From Methanosarcina sp. UBA5 (GTDB lineage: Archaea > Halobacteriota > Methanosarcinia > Methanosarcinales > Methanosarcinaceae), in NCBI RefSeq assembly GCF_002505485.1, contig NZ_DAVG01000052.1:1-32898 (forward strand): a stretch of DNA of 32,898 nucleotides, in the 5' to 3' direction. Under the pieces are notes generated by a model. The model was not told the origin of the DNA, searched no databases, and worked only from the letters and a program-made list of their open reading frames with translations. Positions 1-8,717 of this stretch are shown here, in pieces; the first letter of the stretch is position 1, and the number at the start of each line of letters is the position of its first letter. The translations under genes were made by a program, and so were the position numbers.

Positions 1-57
1 CATGGATAAATCTCCTAGTTATATGAAATATACCATTTTAAAGGATAAATCTGTACG

Positions 58-117
58 GCAAGCCTTTTAAATAAACTGCTTGACCGCAAGCCTTTTCAAA
101 AAAGGCTTGAGCAAAAA
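58..117 (+). repeat. Dispersed hairpin repeat, copy A (partial)
   Basis: This is a short, degenerate copy of the intergenic repeat found again near 23.7, 29.9 and 32.8 kb. It holds the arm GCAAGCCTTTT, a spacer, then the perfect hairpin AAGCCTTTTCAAAAAAGGCTT followed by GAGC. It lacks the downstream core (TTTGAGTTTGAGAACC and onward) seen in the other copies. It lies just beyond the 3' end of the minus-strand regulator. No gene is seen in positions 1-192. Confidence 0.7.
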
Positions 118-192
118 CCACTGTAAAATCTAAAACATCGGTAGTCGGCATGGATAAACCTGAGCAACGATTTTTTTCAAAATTAGCAGGAA

Positions 193-981
193 TTATTCGA
201 GGGTCAGGTCTACGAGTTCGTACTCAAGATTTTCTGTCTCCAGTCTATTAAGAAGGGAAGGAACTTGCTCATCTACTGAGACAACAAGGGATGATAGCCC
301 ATGGTATGCAGCTTCAATAACTGATTCGTTGGTTCCGAACATAACATTTGGGGTTATGCCAATCTTACGCAGAGCGATAAGCGCTTCGACACCTATAGCG
401 GCTATATAGGGTTTTGAACTTGTCAGGGTTCTAAGGCGTTCAATATCTACTTTTCTTGATCCTCCACGCTCAATTCTCGGAACCTTGCAGATTGTGATTG
501 TAGCATTTTCCAGGTCGATCAGGCCTCGCAGGCTCGTTACACCTACATCTTCCCCGACAGCTGCATCGGAAATTACAGTGCCTGATGCACCTGTTTTTTC
601 CGTGCTGCTTACGTACAGGAGTCCTTTTTCCATTTTCAGGTATACCTGCTGGCCTTCCTTTAAATCCTCTTTTGCAATCGCTGTCCAGGTTGAAACATGG
701 CTGATTATATCCTCCATGACAAAGCGGGCGTACTGCTTCATTTCGGTGGCATTTTCAAGGACCCATTCCACACCTTCTTTTGTAATTCTATAGCGGACAC
801 GGCCCTCAGTAACTATCAGCCCGTCACTTACAAGTTCTTTAATATATTCGGAAACTGCCTGGGGAGTTATTCCTATTTTTGTAGCAATTTCTTTTTGTCT
901 TACATTCGGCTGGTGGGCTGCAATTTCAATAAGGACCTGAAACTTGGTTACTCCGCTTTTAGTCTGGAGGATTTTGATCAT
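193..981 (-). CDS. Winged-helix (MarR-like) transcriptional regulator with C-terminal sensor-like domain
   Basis: This 262-residue protein has an N-terminal winged helix-turn-helix at about residues 10-70, with a recognition helix around TKIGITPQAVSEYIKEL and a wing ending in EGRVRYRITKEG. The remainder (about 90-262) is a mixed alpha/beta region that I do not recognise precisely; it recalls archaeal predicted regulators in which a MarR-type domain is fused to a ligand-sensing domain. I chose the ATG at 981 over the TTG three bases upstream because it sits behind GAGGAG. The ATG overlaps the upstream gene's TGA by one base (TGATG), so the two regulators are probably translationally coupled and act together. 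The target is unknown. It could repress its own operon, but no operator was recognised. Confidence 0.85.
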   Translation of the reverse strand: MIKILQTKSGVTKFQVLIEIAAHQPNVRQKEIATKIGITPQAVSEYIKELVSDGLIVTEGRVRYRITKEGVEWVLENATEMKQYARFVMEDIISHVSTWTAIAKEDLKEGQQVYLKMEKGLLYVSSTEKTGASGTVISDAAVGEDVGVTSLRGLIDLENATITICKVPRIERGGSRKVDIERLRTLTSSKPYIAAIGVEALIALRKIGITPNVMFGTNESVIEAAYHGLSSLVVSVDEQVPSLLNRLETENLEYELVDLTLE

Positions 982-1502
982 CAATCGTAGTTCTCCTCTA
1001 CATCTTCAATTATTTTTAACCGTTGTCCCATTACCGAAAGCCTTTCAGATCTGCGGGCCACAGCACAAATATAAAACGGGTTTCTATTAAGCGTCCGCGT
1101 GAGGTTGCTCATGGAGGTATTGCCTTCTTCTACCAGCCTTTCCAGTTCGTCCATTGCATCTTTGACCTCCTCGTATGGCTTGAAGGTCAGCATGATGATA
1201 TCGCTCAAATCCTCAAAAGAACACTGGAAATTGACCTGAACCTTGGAATAAGAACTGTGGTATTCTTTGGAGGGTTTTTGCCCTGCCTCCGGAACTCTCC
1301 ACTGGCTCTCAAGAAGCCCGGCTTTTTTCAGGATATGAAGGCTTTTTGATGAGTCTGCACCCATGAATTCATCTATTTCTGCTTTGGTCATCCATTTGTT
1401 TGAAAGTGTGTCAAATATCTTTTTGTGAGTTCTTGACCCAAAAGTCCTGAGTAATGGTACTAAATAGGAAGGATCGTTAATTATTCGAGTTCTTTTACCC
1501 AT
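981..1502 (-). CDS. ArsR-like winged-helix transcriptional regulator
   Basis: This 173-residue basic DNA-binding protein starts at ATG 1502, four bases after a GAGGAG Shine-Dalgarno. Residues 15-75 form an ArsR-type winged helix (LLRTFGSRTHKKIFDTL, then KAEIDEFMG and SLHILKKAGLLES). About residues 115-140 look like an amphipathic helical dimerisation segment (EEVKDAMDELERLVEEG). No metal-binding cysteine pair is present, so this is not a classical metal sensor. It is the first gene of a two-gene unit; its stop overlaps the start of the second regulator. The effector and target genes cannot be inferred. The gap to the dys stop downstream in this view (1503-1565) is short and AT-rich, and probably holds this pair's promoter. 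Confidence 0.85.
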   Translation of the reverse strand: MGKRTRIINDPSYLVPLLRTFGSRTHKKIFDTLSNKWMTKAEIDEFMGADSSKSLHILKKAGLLESQWRVPEAGQKPSKEYHSSYSKVQVNFQCSFEDLSDIIMLTFKPYEEVKDAMDELERLVEEGNTSMSNLTRTLNRNPFYICAVARRSERLSVMGQRLKIIEDVEENYD

Positions 1503-1565
1503 TTACTCCTCTCCTTCTCGTCTTACGTTATAAGCTTTCAAATATAATAAAGATTTGTAATTCGA

Positions 1566-2603
1566 TTACTTTTTATAATCAATATCAAGCCCTTCAGGCC
1601 CTTCCCAGTCAAAAATCGGGGCAGCCCGCTTCAATTCACGGCATTTTTCATGAAGTGCATGGGCTACAATAGGGAGAGCGATAGTAGCATCCACAAAAAC
1701 CTGTACTTTTTTTGCCTGAGCTGCAATTTTTCCCCAGGAAACGGCTTCGTCAAAAGTACAACCTGAGAGTCCTCCCCAATGAGGAGCATCAGCAGTGTAC
1801 TGAATTGCATAATCGTGTCCTCCTATATCCATTCCATGAATAGAAGCTATTACTTCGGTCTGCTGGATAAAATTCTTAGGGACTCCACCTCCAACATAGA
1901 CAACTCCGGTTTTCCCTGATTTTTCCACAATCTGCGTGACCTCATCAACATCTTTTATCTGGTCAATCTCAAGTTTCAATCCTCTTCTTCTTGCAATGGT
2001 TAGTCCGATTCCTATTGAACTATCCGAAAGAGCAGGAACGAAAATCGGGATGTTGTGTCTGTATGCACTTACGACTATAGAATCCTCGGCCGCTCCACGC
2101 CTTACCAGTTCCTTTCCGAGCAAGTACATGAACTCTCTTGAGGAACAAGAAATTTCACCGATTTCTTCTGCAAAATCAGCAATCAAGTTATCTGCGGTCC
2201 TGAACTCTTCCTCAACTGCAAAAACGTCGTAAATCCTATCTACGCCGTGCTCAAAAAGGTTTTCATCGTCAGCCAGATGTGAACCCACATAGTGTTTCTT
2301 GCCGAGCGCTTCGTGTGAATCATGAAACAGGTTTGCTCCTGTGCTTACAAGGCAGTCTATCATCCTCTCTCGGATCATATAGGAAATGACCCTGCGCATG
2401 CCAGCAGGAACCATAGCCCCAGACAGGCCCATAAGCACAGTCATATCTTTTTCTTTTAGCATGTTGTGCCAGGCCTGGACGGATTCGGCCAGCTTTCTTC
2501 CCTGGAAGCCTGTTTTAAGCATTCCTTCCATTAATTCACTTACAGATCTGTCCTTTACATCTATCGGAACGGTTGGATTATCTGTGAATACATTAAGATG
2601 CAT
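1566..2603 (-). CDS. dys: Deoxyhypusine synthase
   Basis: This enzyme transfers the aminobutyl group of a polyamine to a lysine of translation factor aIF5A, the first step of hypusine formation, using NAD. The 345-residue length is normal for the family. Diagnostic motifs are the NAD-binding STGANLFHD, the stretch YVGGGVPKNF, and EAVSWGKI, whose lysine (residue 292) corresponds to the catalytic lysine of the human enzyme. The start ATG at 2603 follows AGGAG with good spacing. The gene lies downstream of pdaD on the same strand, separated by 305 bases, so it probably has its own promoter. The pairing makes sense because arginine decarboxylase feeds the polyamine pool that this enzyme uses. The cell location is cytoplasmic. 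Confidence 0.97.
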   Translation of the reverse strand: MHLNVFTDNPTVPIDVKDRSVSELMEGMLKTGFQGRKLAESVQAWHNMLKEKDMTVLMGLSGAMVPAGMRRVISYMIRERMIDCLVSTGANLFHDSHEALGKKHYVGSHLADDENLFEHGVDRIYDVFAVEEEFRTADNLIADFAEEIGEISCSSREFMYLLGKELVRRGAAEDSIVVSAYRHNIPIFVPALSDSSIGIGLTIARRRGLKLEIDQIKDVDEVTQIVEKSGKTGVVYVGGGVPKNFIQQTEVIASIHGMDIGGHDYAIQYTADAPHWGGLSGCTFDEAVSWGKIAAQAKKVQVFVDATIALPIVAHALHEKCRELKRAAPIFDWEGPEGLDIDYKK

Positions 2604-2908
2604 ACCATTCTCCTAATCAGCAGATAATAATAGTTTTGCATGTGATTTCTAATACCTGAAGACATTTGTCGACAGGCGGTAAGAAATGCAAATAACGCTA
2701 AATAATTATATAGTTTTATTAAATATCAATATATGCGGACTCTTCTTCTGATGATATCAACAGAGATGAATCTTCTTCAGGAAAACTAATTTGCTAGGTT
2801 TGAATCAGGATCAAAGAATGTGAAATTGACAGCATGATGAGTAGTTTTTATTTCCAGAGTGGGATTCGTAAACAATCGCAGAAATAATTACAAGTATACT
2901 GTTAATGT
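2604..2908 (-). promoter_or_regulatory. dys upstream region with TATA-like box
   Basis: This gene-free stretch separates pdaD from dys. On the minus strand it contains an AT-rich box (ACTATATAATTA, about 2705-2716). That would place a transcript start near 2680 and give a 5' leader of roughly 75 bases for dys. No convincing small ORF or RNA gene was found; a TGATGA match near 2752 lacks the rest of a box C/D pattern. Confidence 0.4.
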
Positions 2909-3406
2909 TCAGATAGTAAAGACTGCTACGGATATCACGGTCATCCAGTCTCCATGCTCATCTACAGAAGACGACCTGGGAAAACTGAGGGTCCTGAGAG
3001 GGGCTTCATTTGTCCAGGTGCTGTACATGCTTCTTGCTAGTTTTTCTGAATGTTCCCCTACGTCCTGTGCGGTTTCTCCATAGGCATGATATTCTGATAT
3101 ATAACCGTGCTTGTCTATGCTTTGCGGGAGTGCACAGCCCACAGATGTGCTGAGCGTCCTTCTTGGTTCATTGGAAGAAATCCTGGACATTACGCAAAAT
3201 ACGATCTCTCCGGGGCTTAACTCTTCGAGTCCTTCATCTCTGGATACAATCTCACAGCTAGGAGGCAGGATAGAACTTACAGTTACAAGGTTAAATTTCT
3301 CAATACCTGCATCTCGGAGTGCAACTTCAAATGATTCAAGATTTTCGGGGTGTGTACCAACACCACTTGTAAAAAATACTTTTCTGGGAATTAATTTCGT
3401 AATCAT
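2909..3406 (-). CDS. pdaD: Pyruvoyl-dependent arginine decarboxylase
   Basis: This enzyme decarboxylates arginine to agmatine, the entry step of archaeal polyamine synthesis. The 165-residue length matches the characterised Methanocaldococcus enzyme. The self-cleavage site is visible as LVTVSSILPPSCEI. By homology the proenzyme splits between Ser44 and Ser45, and Ser45 becomes the pyruvoyl cofactor of the alpha chain. Other family features are the N-terminal RKVFFTSGVGTHPENLESFE and the later YHAYGET. I chose the ATG at 3406, giving MITKLIPRKV, over a TTG 16 codons upstream because family members begin at about this point; the Shine-Dalgarno is weak. It is transcribed toward dys, which consumes polyamine, and diverges from the gene at 3855. 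Confidence 0.96.
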   Translation of the reverse strand: MITKLIPRKVFFTSGVGTHPENLESFEVALRDAGIEKFNLVTVSSILPPSCEIVSRDEGLEELSPGEIVFCVMSRISSNEPRRTLSTSVGCALPQSIDKHGYISEYHAYGETAQDVGEHSEKLARSMYSTWTNEAPLRTLSFPRSSSVDEHGDWMTVISVAVFTI

Positions 3407-3854
3407 CTTTGCAGCCTTGTGAAATAATAAATTTAAGCCTAATCCAGATGGCAATTATTATTTTTAAGCATTGCCCTTCAATTTTGCTGGAAAAAAGTTC
3501 AATTCTTATTTATTTGATTAACTGTAAATATCAAAATTATATTAATTATTTTATTTTTCTCAATATATTCTCAAATTAAATTTCCTTATATTCTCTTTTG
3601 AAAATTTAACAAATCTTTTTATATTAATTTGCCAGTTTCTCCCTATATTTTCTATACTTCTCCTTACAGGCTCTCTCATAAGCTTTATATTATGCAGTGT
3701 ATTACTCTCTGTAATTTTCTTGTTTACTCCTCTCACAGAAGGGTCAGGTCTTTTCAAAGATTCGGGAAAACACGGGCCTGTTTGTCCGGTTGCTCTGGAA
3801 GACAATGTTTTTTTCCGGCTGGAGTCCTGAAGAATTATTTAAGAACAATAAGAC
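3407..3854. promoter_or_regulatory. Divergent promoter region between pdaD and the winged-helix gene
   Basis: This 448-base AT-rich stretch lies between two divergent genes. On the plus strand, TTTTTATATTA (about 3615-3625) and AGCTTTATATTATG (about 3680-3693) are candidate TATA boxes for the gene at 3855. On the minus strand the A/T-rich tract at 3525-3560 could serve pdaD. A frame runs through parts of the region on both strands, but composition and lack of start signals argue against a protein. Confidence 0.4.
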
Positions 3855-4520
3855 ATGATGTCGGTACAGATGGAAGAAAAACTCAACCTTAAAGTCCTAG
3901 AACTACTTGAAGGCAGGCAGCTCTCAATCAGTGGGCTTTCCAGAGAACTGAAAGCCAGAGGTATAGATGAGCACCGCCTGGTTCTTACAGGCTATCTCAG
4001 GGCGCTCAGGGACCTTGAAATTCTGGAAGAAACTGAAGTTCCCCCTTCGAAGATTTATGCCCTGCCTGAAAAGACCATGGAGCTTTTATCCGAAAAAGGC
4101 AAGGAGTCCAAGTCTACGGAACTTTCTGATCCAGATGAAATATATTCTATTCTCAGGGCCCAGCTTCTTAAAATCAACCTGGATTTCAGGATTCCTGTGG
4201 GAGTATATATCATTTCCAGGTTATTTGAAAGGCCCTGTTTCCGCAGGGAATTAAAGCTTATAGGAATCACTCAAAAACATCTTGAGCAGTACCTGGAGAA
4301 GCCCGGTATAGTCTGCGAAGCTCAGGACGCATACTTGAAAAAAGCCAGAGCCGATATTACGAAGATTGAGATCCCTCCCGATGATCCTGCATACGAAATG
4401 CGGGAAAATAAGGAAGAAGTAATCAGGCTTGCGAATGAAGTGCTTGCAGGGCTGATAAAACACAGGCTTGACCTTGAGGGATTGGTAGCAAAGAGCAAGC
4501 AAACTACTCTGCTCTCTTGA
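3855..4520 (+). CDS. Winged-helix domain protein, Methanosarcina-type, function unknown
   Basis: This is a 221-residue soluble protein. Its N-terminus (about 8-75) resembles a winged helix: LKVLELLEGRQLSISGLSRE, then a second helix and a strand ending in PPSKIYALPEK. The middle (95-150) is a helical region with a possible second helix-turn-helix (FERPCFRRELKLIGITQKH), and the C-terminus is a long charged helix. No enzyme motif is visible. I see two adjacent start codons (ATGATG at 3855) and no good Shine-Dalgarno, so a start at the second ATG or at MEEKLN is possible. It diverges from pdaD. A DNA-binding or regulatory role is inferred from fold only. Confidence 0.75.
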   Translation: MMSVQMEEKLNLKVLELLEGRQLSISGLSRELKARGIDEHRLVLTGYLRALRDLEILEETEVPPSKIYALPEKTMELLSEKGKESKSTELSDPDEIYSILRAQLLKINLDFRIPVGVYIISRLFERPCFRRELKLIGITQKHLEQYLEKPGIVCEAQDAYLKKARADITKIEIPPDDPAYEMRENKEEVIRLANEVLAGLIKHRLDLEGLVAKSKQTTLLS

Positions 4521-4660
4521 AATATTTATTTGTTTATATCGAATTCCCTTCTTCCAATTTATGTCTTCCAATTTATCTCTTCCACATATTTTTTTAAATT
4601 TGAAATCTTACATTGACTGAATTCAAAACCGTTTGCTGGTGGTTGGCTGGTGTTTCGGAC

Positions 4661-5503
4661 GTGAAAGTGGCCTGTGTCCAGATGGATGTGCTGCATTGCA
4701 GAAAGCAGGAAAACCTTGGAAAAGCCCTGCATATGGCTCTCGAAGCCGTAAGAAAAGGAGCTGAGATTATTGTTTTACCCGAGGTGTTCTCAACAGGGTT
4801 TTGCTACGAGTATTTTGACCATGCAGCAGAGACCTTGCCTTCTCCTCTCCTTGAAAACCTGGCCTGTTTTTCCGAGGCCAATGACTGTATTCTCATGGGC
4901 TCCGTAATTGAAAAAGTCGCATCGGAAGAGATTTCTAACAGTGGGAAACTTGGAAATTCTGAAAATTCTACTCTTTCGGACTCCAGTAATTCCTCTTTTT
5001 ACTACAATCTCGGCTTTTGTTTTGAATCAGGAGCGCTTGCAGGCAATTACCGGAAAACCCATCCCTTTAAGAATGAGAACCAGTACTTTTCCAGGGGCAA
5101 TTCAATCAAGCCCATAATTCTAAAAAAACAGAACCTGAAAATCGGTTTCCAAATCTGTTATGAGCTTCGTTTCCCAGAGATTGCAAGAAAACTTACCCTG
5201 GCAGGTTCCGACTTCCTTGTAACGACAGCTGCTTTTCCCAATCCAAGGTCCGAACACTGGAAAATACTCGCAAAGGCAAGAGCAATCGAAAACCAGATCC
5301 CCCATATTGCTTGCAACCGTACGGGTTCGGCTCCTGACTGTACTTACTTTGGAAACTCAATGATAATCGATGCTTGGGGTGAAGTAAAAGCTAACGCAGG
5401 CAATAAAGAGTGCGTAATTGTCTACGACCTTGACCTGTCCGAAAAAGCTGATATCCGAAAGTCTATCCCTGTTTTTGAGGATAGGAGAACTGAACTTTAT
5501 TAA
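4661..5503 (+). CDS. Carbon-nitrogen hydrolase (nitrilase superfamily amidase)
   Basis: The nitrilase-fold triad is complete: Glu41 in VLPEVFSTGF, Lys132 in NYRKTHPFK and the nucleophile Cys166 in IGFQICYELRFPE (numbered from GTG 4661). Enzymes of this family hydrolyse small amides or carbamoyl compounds; the substrate here is not determined, though the motifs are closer to omega-amidase-like and N-carbamoyl-type branches than to true nitrilases. I chose GTG 4661 because it opens directly with VKVACVQMDV, the usual family N-terminus; a TTG at 4613 would add 16 unconserved residues. Residues about 86-112 form a Ser/Asn-rich low-complexity insert in a surface loop. A TATA-like GTTTATATC near 4532 precedes it, and a strong hairpin terminator follows at 5684. 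Confidence 0.88.
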   Translation: MKVACVQMDVLHCRKQENLGKALHMALEAVRKGAEIIVLPEVFSTGFCYEYFDHAAETLPSPLLENLACFSEANDCILMGSVIEKVASEEISNSGKLGNSENSTLSDSSNSSFYYNLGFCFESGALAGNYRKTHPFKNENQYFSRGNSIKPIILKKQNLKIGFQICYELRFPEIARKLTLAGSDFLVTTAAFPNPRSEHWKILAKARAIENQIPHIACNRTGSAPDCTYFGNSMIIDAWGEVKANAGNKECVIVYDLDLSEKADIRKSIPVFEDRRTELY

Positions 5504-5683
5504 CTTTTATAATTCGCAACTTCTAAATTATGAATTTTCATTTGAAATTTCTGATTTATTTCCTGGATTTAATACCTTTGTGATTACGGAAAACTCACTC
5601 AAACTTCTATGCTTATGAAAGGTATTGAAAACGCAGGAAGAAAGTATTTGGGGGTTATATTCAGGTTCCCCCGGTATAATATC

Positions 5684-5713
5684 AGCCGATCAATTACGGA
5701 ACATCGGCTTTTT
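5684..5713 (+). terminator. Hairpin terminator between convergent nitrilase gene and leuS
   Basis: A perfect 7-bp stem, AGCCGAT (5684-5690) with ATCGGCT (5703-5709), is followed at once by TTTTT. A second stem upstream pairs GGGGG (5650-5654) with CCCCC (5668-5672). The T-tract part is repeated: CGGCTTTTTAAGTAAT at 5705 and CGGCTTTTTAAATAAT at 5731 differ by one base. The region probably ends transcripts from both directions. Confidence 0.65.
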
Positions 5714-5752
5714 AAGTAATACTGGACATTCGGCTTTTTAAATAATTTTTCT

Positions 5753-8656
5753 TTATTCTTCTTTCTTCGCCTGCTCAATGTAAATTGCGGGCCTCAGGGG
5801 CTCGGCAAATCTAGATTTCTTTTCAGGGTCAAAGGCAGGAGAATCGGCACTGTGGACTTCAACAGGGCAGCCAATCTCCTTTTCCAGGAACGAAATTGAC
5901 TCTTTCAAGAGGGCCTGTTCATCAATGTTAGGGCCTGTAAGGATTTCATACTTGTCTGAGCCCCCGCTTTTGAACTCCGGAACAATTTTCTGTACGAATT
6001 TTGGAATCTCTTTACCGAAGCGTTTGAAGTCAGGGTTTGCCATTAGCTTTTTAATAAGGGTACCTACTTCGAGCGAGCATTCAAGCTGCATCTCGCAGGC
6101 GCACCTGATCGCTTCGGCTTTCCAGGCAGGGGCTGTGTAGAGGTGAACCTTCTGCGGGATCATCTTTGTTACCCTTATAATCTCCTCAACGTCTTCTAGG
6201 GTTCCCTTTATCATTTCTTCGGCAAGCTCCGCACCGTCATCTATCAGGTCTTCATTATAGAGCGGGTACTGGGCAAGGGAGACAGGGTCCTTATGTCCCA
6301 TTGCTTCCCAGATTTCTTCACAGAGATGCGGGGTAAAAGGAGCCATAAGCCTGACCCAGTTATCCAGCACATAGTAGAGCAGGGTCTCTCCACCCCTCCT
6401 CTGATACCACTTGACATCATTTTGCAGCAGGAAAAACGAATTCTGGATTGCTTCTCTTGTCTGGATAGAGTAAAGGGCTGCATTCGTGTCCCGGATGTAG
6501 TTCTGTATCCTCGAGAGTATCCAGTGGTCGATCTGTTTTAGTTCAGTGCTCAAATCTGCACGTTTTCCACTATCTATAACGCCCTTTGCAAAAGAATAAA
6601 ACCTGTCCACCTGCCTTCTGGCAGATTCGATTCCTGTCCTCTGCCAGTCTGCGTCTTGCGTCTGCTCGGCTGTGGAAAGGATATACATTCTTGTTATATC
6701 CGCACCATATTTGCTGACTGCACTTTCCATGGTCAGAATCGGGCCTTTGGACTTGCTCATTTTCTGTCCCTCAAGGGAAACAAAACCGTTTACTGCAAGA
6801 GCTTTAGGCCATTTTTCCTCTTCAAAGAGGGCTACATGGTGGAAGAGGAAAAAGAGCAGGTGATTCGGGACAAGGTCTTTGCCTGAAGAGCGCAGATCAA
6901 CCGGATACCAGTAGTTAAAATGCCTGCGAATTTCGTCAAGAAGCTCTGGACTAAGGCCAGTATCTGCACTGGCTGCTGCAGAATCGCCCTTTCCAAGCAG
7001 GACATAGTCGAAGAATGAAAGGGTGAGGTTCTCTAGTTTTAGTTCACCATTTTCGATAAACTTGGCAATGATATAATAGCTCATGTAAATTGTCGAATCC
7101 CCAAGGGACTCGATCAGCCATTCCTTATCAAAGGGAAGGTGGGTTCCAAGTCCTTTCCTGCGGGCGCAGGCTTTATCCTTAAGCCAATCAACCTTGTTTT
7201 CAAATTCGACCCTGTACTCTTCAGGAATAATTCGCATTTGGTCGAGGCACTTATAGACCTTTGCTTTCCATTCAGGATTTGAATAATTAAGGAACCACTG
7301 GCCTTTAACCATATTTACGACACAGGGGGTGCCACAGCGGCAAACTACAGGTTCGCTGAATTCATAAAAAGTCTCCCCGGCATTTGAGCTGATGAAGTCC
7401 CTGGTAAGGATATCCTTGATTTTGGAGACAGCCTGTCCTTCGTATTTTCCTGTTATCTCCTTAAGGACTCCCCCGTGGAACTCCCTTCTGTATACGATCT
7501 TTGTTGCTTCCTCTGCTTTCGGGTCTTTCTGACTTGTAATTCCCATGCTTTCAACGATTTCCTTTGCAGGGAATTCTCCGAATTCAGGCACCTTAATAAG
7601 GGAAATCAGTTTGATTTTCCTGAGGTCTTCGGTTATCCCATATTCGCTCAGGTCAACATCATAAAGGTCACGAAGGGCCAGGTAGTCAAAAGGCGCATGG
7701 GCAGGGACGCTCATTACTATTCCGCTTCCGTTTTCAGGCCTGACAAAGGATGCAGGAAGGGAAATTACTTCGTCACCTGTAACTGGGTTTGTGAGTTTTA
7801 TTCCAATTATGGATTTTGCAGGTACGTCTTCGATATACTCGACTGTCCGGTCCGTAAAAGTCAATTTTCGGAAAGCTTCCTTGCTGACAACCCAGAACTC
7901 CTCATTTCCGTTCAGTGTGACTTTTGCTTTTACATAAGTTACATCAGGGTTGACCCACAGGTTAGTCACCCCGTACGTTGTTTCCGGCCTGAGGGTTGCA
8001 CAGGGCAAGATCAGGTCTTTATACCGGAACTTGATCAGCGTATATTCGACAATGGTAGCTTCTTCCCCATAAAGGATATCGTGATCCTCTACAGGGTTAT
8101 TGTCGTTCGGGCACCATTTTACCGGATGGGAACCTTTTACTATTAGGTCCTTTTCTCCAAGCCGGATATACTGCCACTCTATGAACTTTTTATATGTCGG
8201 GTCAGTCGTCGTAAACTTGCGTCTCCAGTCAATAGAGTACCCAATATTACGCATGGCTTTCTCGGATTCAAGCTTGAAGTAATCAACAATTTTTTCGGGG
8301 GTATCGAGTGTTGGCAGGATGTCTCCGGGAATCCCGTGAAGGCGCTCATAAACGTCCATAGTCTGCGGGTCCCGATTTGCAATCAGTTCAGCAAGCCCCA
8401 CAATGGGTGTGCCTGTCACATGAAAGCCCATAGGATAAAGCACGTTGTACCCGAGCATTCTTTTGTGCCTTGCAACAACATCCCCTATGGTAAAGGTCCT
8501 GGTATGTCCTGCATGCAGGTTCCCGTTCAGGTAGGGGTAGGGAATAGTTATGAAAAATTTTTCTCGCTTATCGGGCTCGGCCTGGAAAATCTGGCTCTCA
8601 TTCCACTTTTTTTGCCATTTCTTTTCGATTTCGTGAGGCTTATAATCCTGCTCCAT
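5753..8656 (-). CDS. leuS: Leucyl-tRNA synthetase
   Basis: This class I aminoacyl-tRNA synthetase charges tRNA-Leu. At 967 residues it has the usual archaeal/eukaryal size. The HIGH-type signature is HAGH at residues 48-51 (NGNLHAGHTRTF) and the KMSKS loop is GQKMSKSKG at about residue 631. Between them lies the editing (CP1) domain, including LRPETTYGVTNLWV and GSGIVMSVPAHAPFDY, which clears mischarged tRNA. The C-terminal part from about residue 700 is the anticodon-binding helical bundle plus an archaeal extension. The start ATG at 8656 lies 61 bases after the thrC stop, so thrC and leuS may be co-transcribed. The Shine-Dalgarno is weak. Nothing suggests disruption. Confidence 0.98.
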   Translation of the reverse strand: MEQDYKPHEIEKKWQKKWNESQIFQAEPDKREKFFITIPYPYLNGNLHAGHTRTFTIGDVVARHKRMLGYNVLYPMGFHVTGTPIVGLAELIANRDPQTMDVYERLHGIPGDILPTLDTPEKIVDYFKLESEKAMRNIGYSIDWRRKFTTTDPTYKKFIEWQYIRLGEKDLIVKGSHPVKWCPNDNNPVEDHDILYGEEATIVEYTLIKFRYKDLILPCATLRPETTYGVTNLWVNPDVTYVKAKVTLNGNEEFWVVSKEAFRKLTFTDRTVEYIEDVPAKSIIGIKLTNPVTGDEVISLPASFVRPENGSGIVMSVPAHAPFDYLALRDLYDVDLSEYGITEDLRKIKLISLIKVPEFGEFPAKEIVESMGITSQKDPKAEEATKIVYRREFHGGVLKEITGKYEGQAVSKIKDILTRDFISSNAGETFYEFSEPVVCRCGTPCVVNMVKGQWFLNYSNPEWKAKVYKCLDQMRIIPEEYRVEFENKVDWLKDKACARRKGLGTHLPFDKEWLIESLGDSTIYMSYYIIAKFIENGELKLENLTLSFFDYVLLGKGDSAAASADTGLSPELLDEIRRHFNYWYPVDLRSSGKDLVPNHLLFFLFHHVALFEEEKWPKALAVNGFVSLEGQKMSKSKGPILTMESAVSKYGADITRMYILSTAEQTQDADWQRTGIESARRQVDRFYSFAKGVIDSGKRADLSTELKQIDHWILSRIQNYIRDTNAALYSIQTREAIQNSFFLLQNDVKWYQRRGGETLLYYVLDNWVRLMAPFTPHLCEEIWEAMGHKDPVSLAQYPLYNEDLIDDGAELAEEMIKGTLEDVEEIIRVTKMIPQKVHLYTAPAWKAEAIRCACEMQLECSLEVGTLIKKLMANPDFKRFGKEIPKFVQKIVPEFKSGGSDKYEILTGPNIDEQALLKESISFLEKEIGCPVEVHSADSPAFDPEKKSRFAEPLRPAIYIEQAKKEE

Positions 8657-8717
8657 TCATGTTCACGCCCATCGTTATTTTCTACTATTATTCCTATTGT
8701 TATCAATTTTTCAGGTT

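Noticed and set aside
58..117. CRISPR-like repeats
   Set aside because: The repeat units are not regularly spaced and no array or cas gene is present.
2745..2840. Box C/D small RNA from TGATGA matches
   Set aside because: The C-box purine and a properly spaced D box are missing.
7475..8146. A 223-codon open frame antisense to leuS
   Set aside because: It mirrors the codon structure of leuS, has no ribosome site and no recognisable domain.
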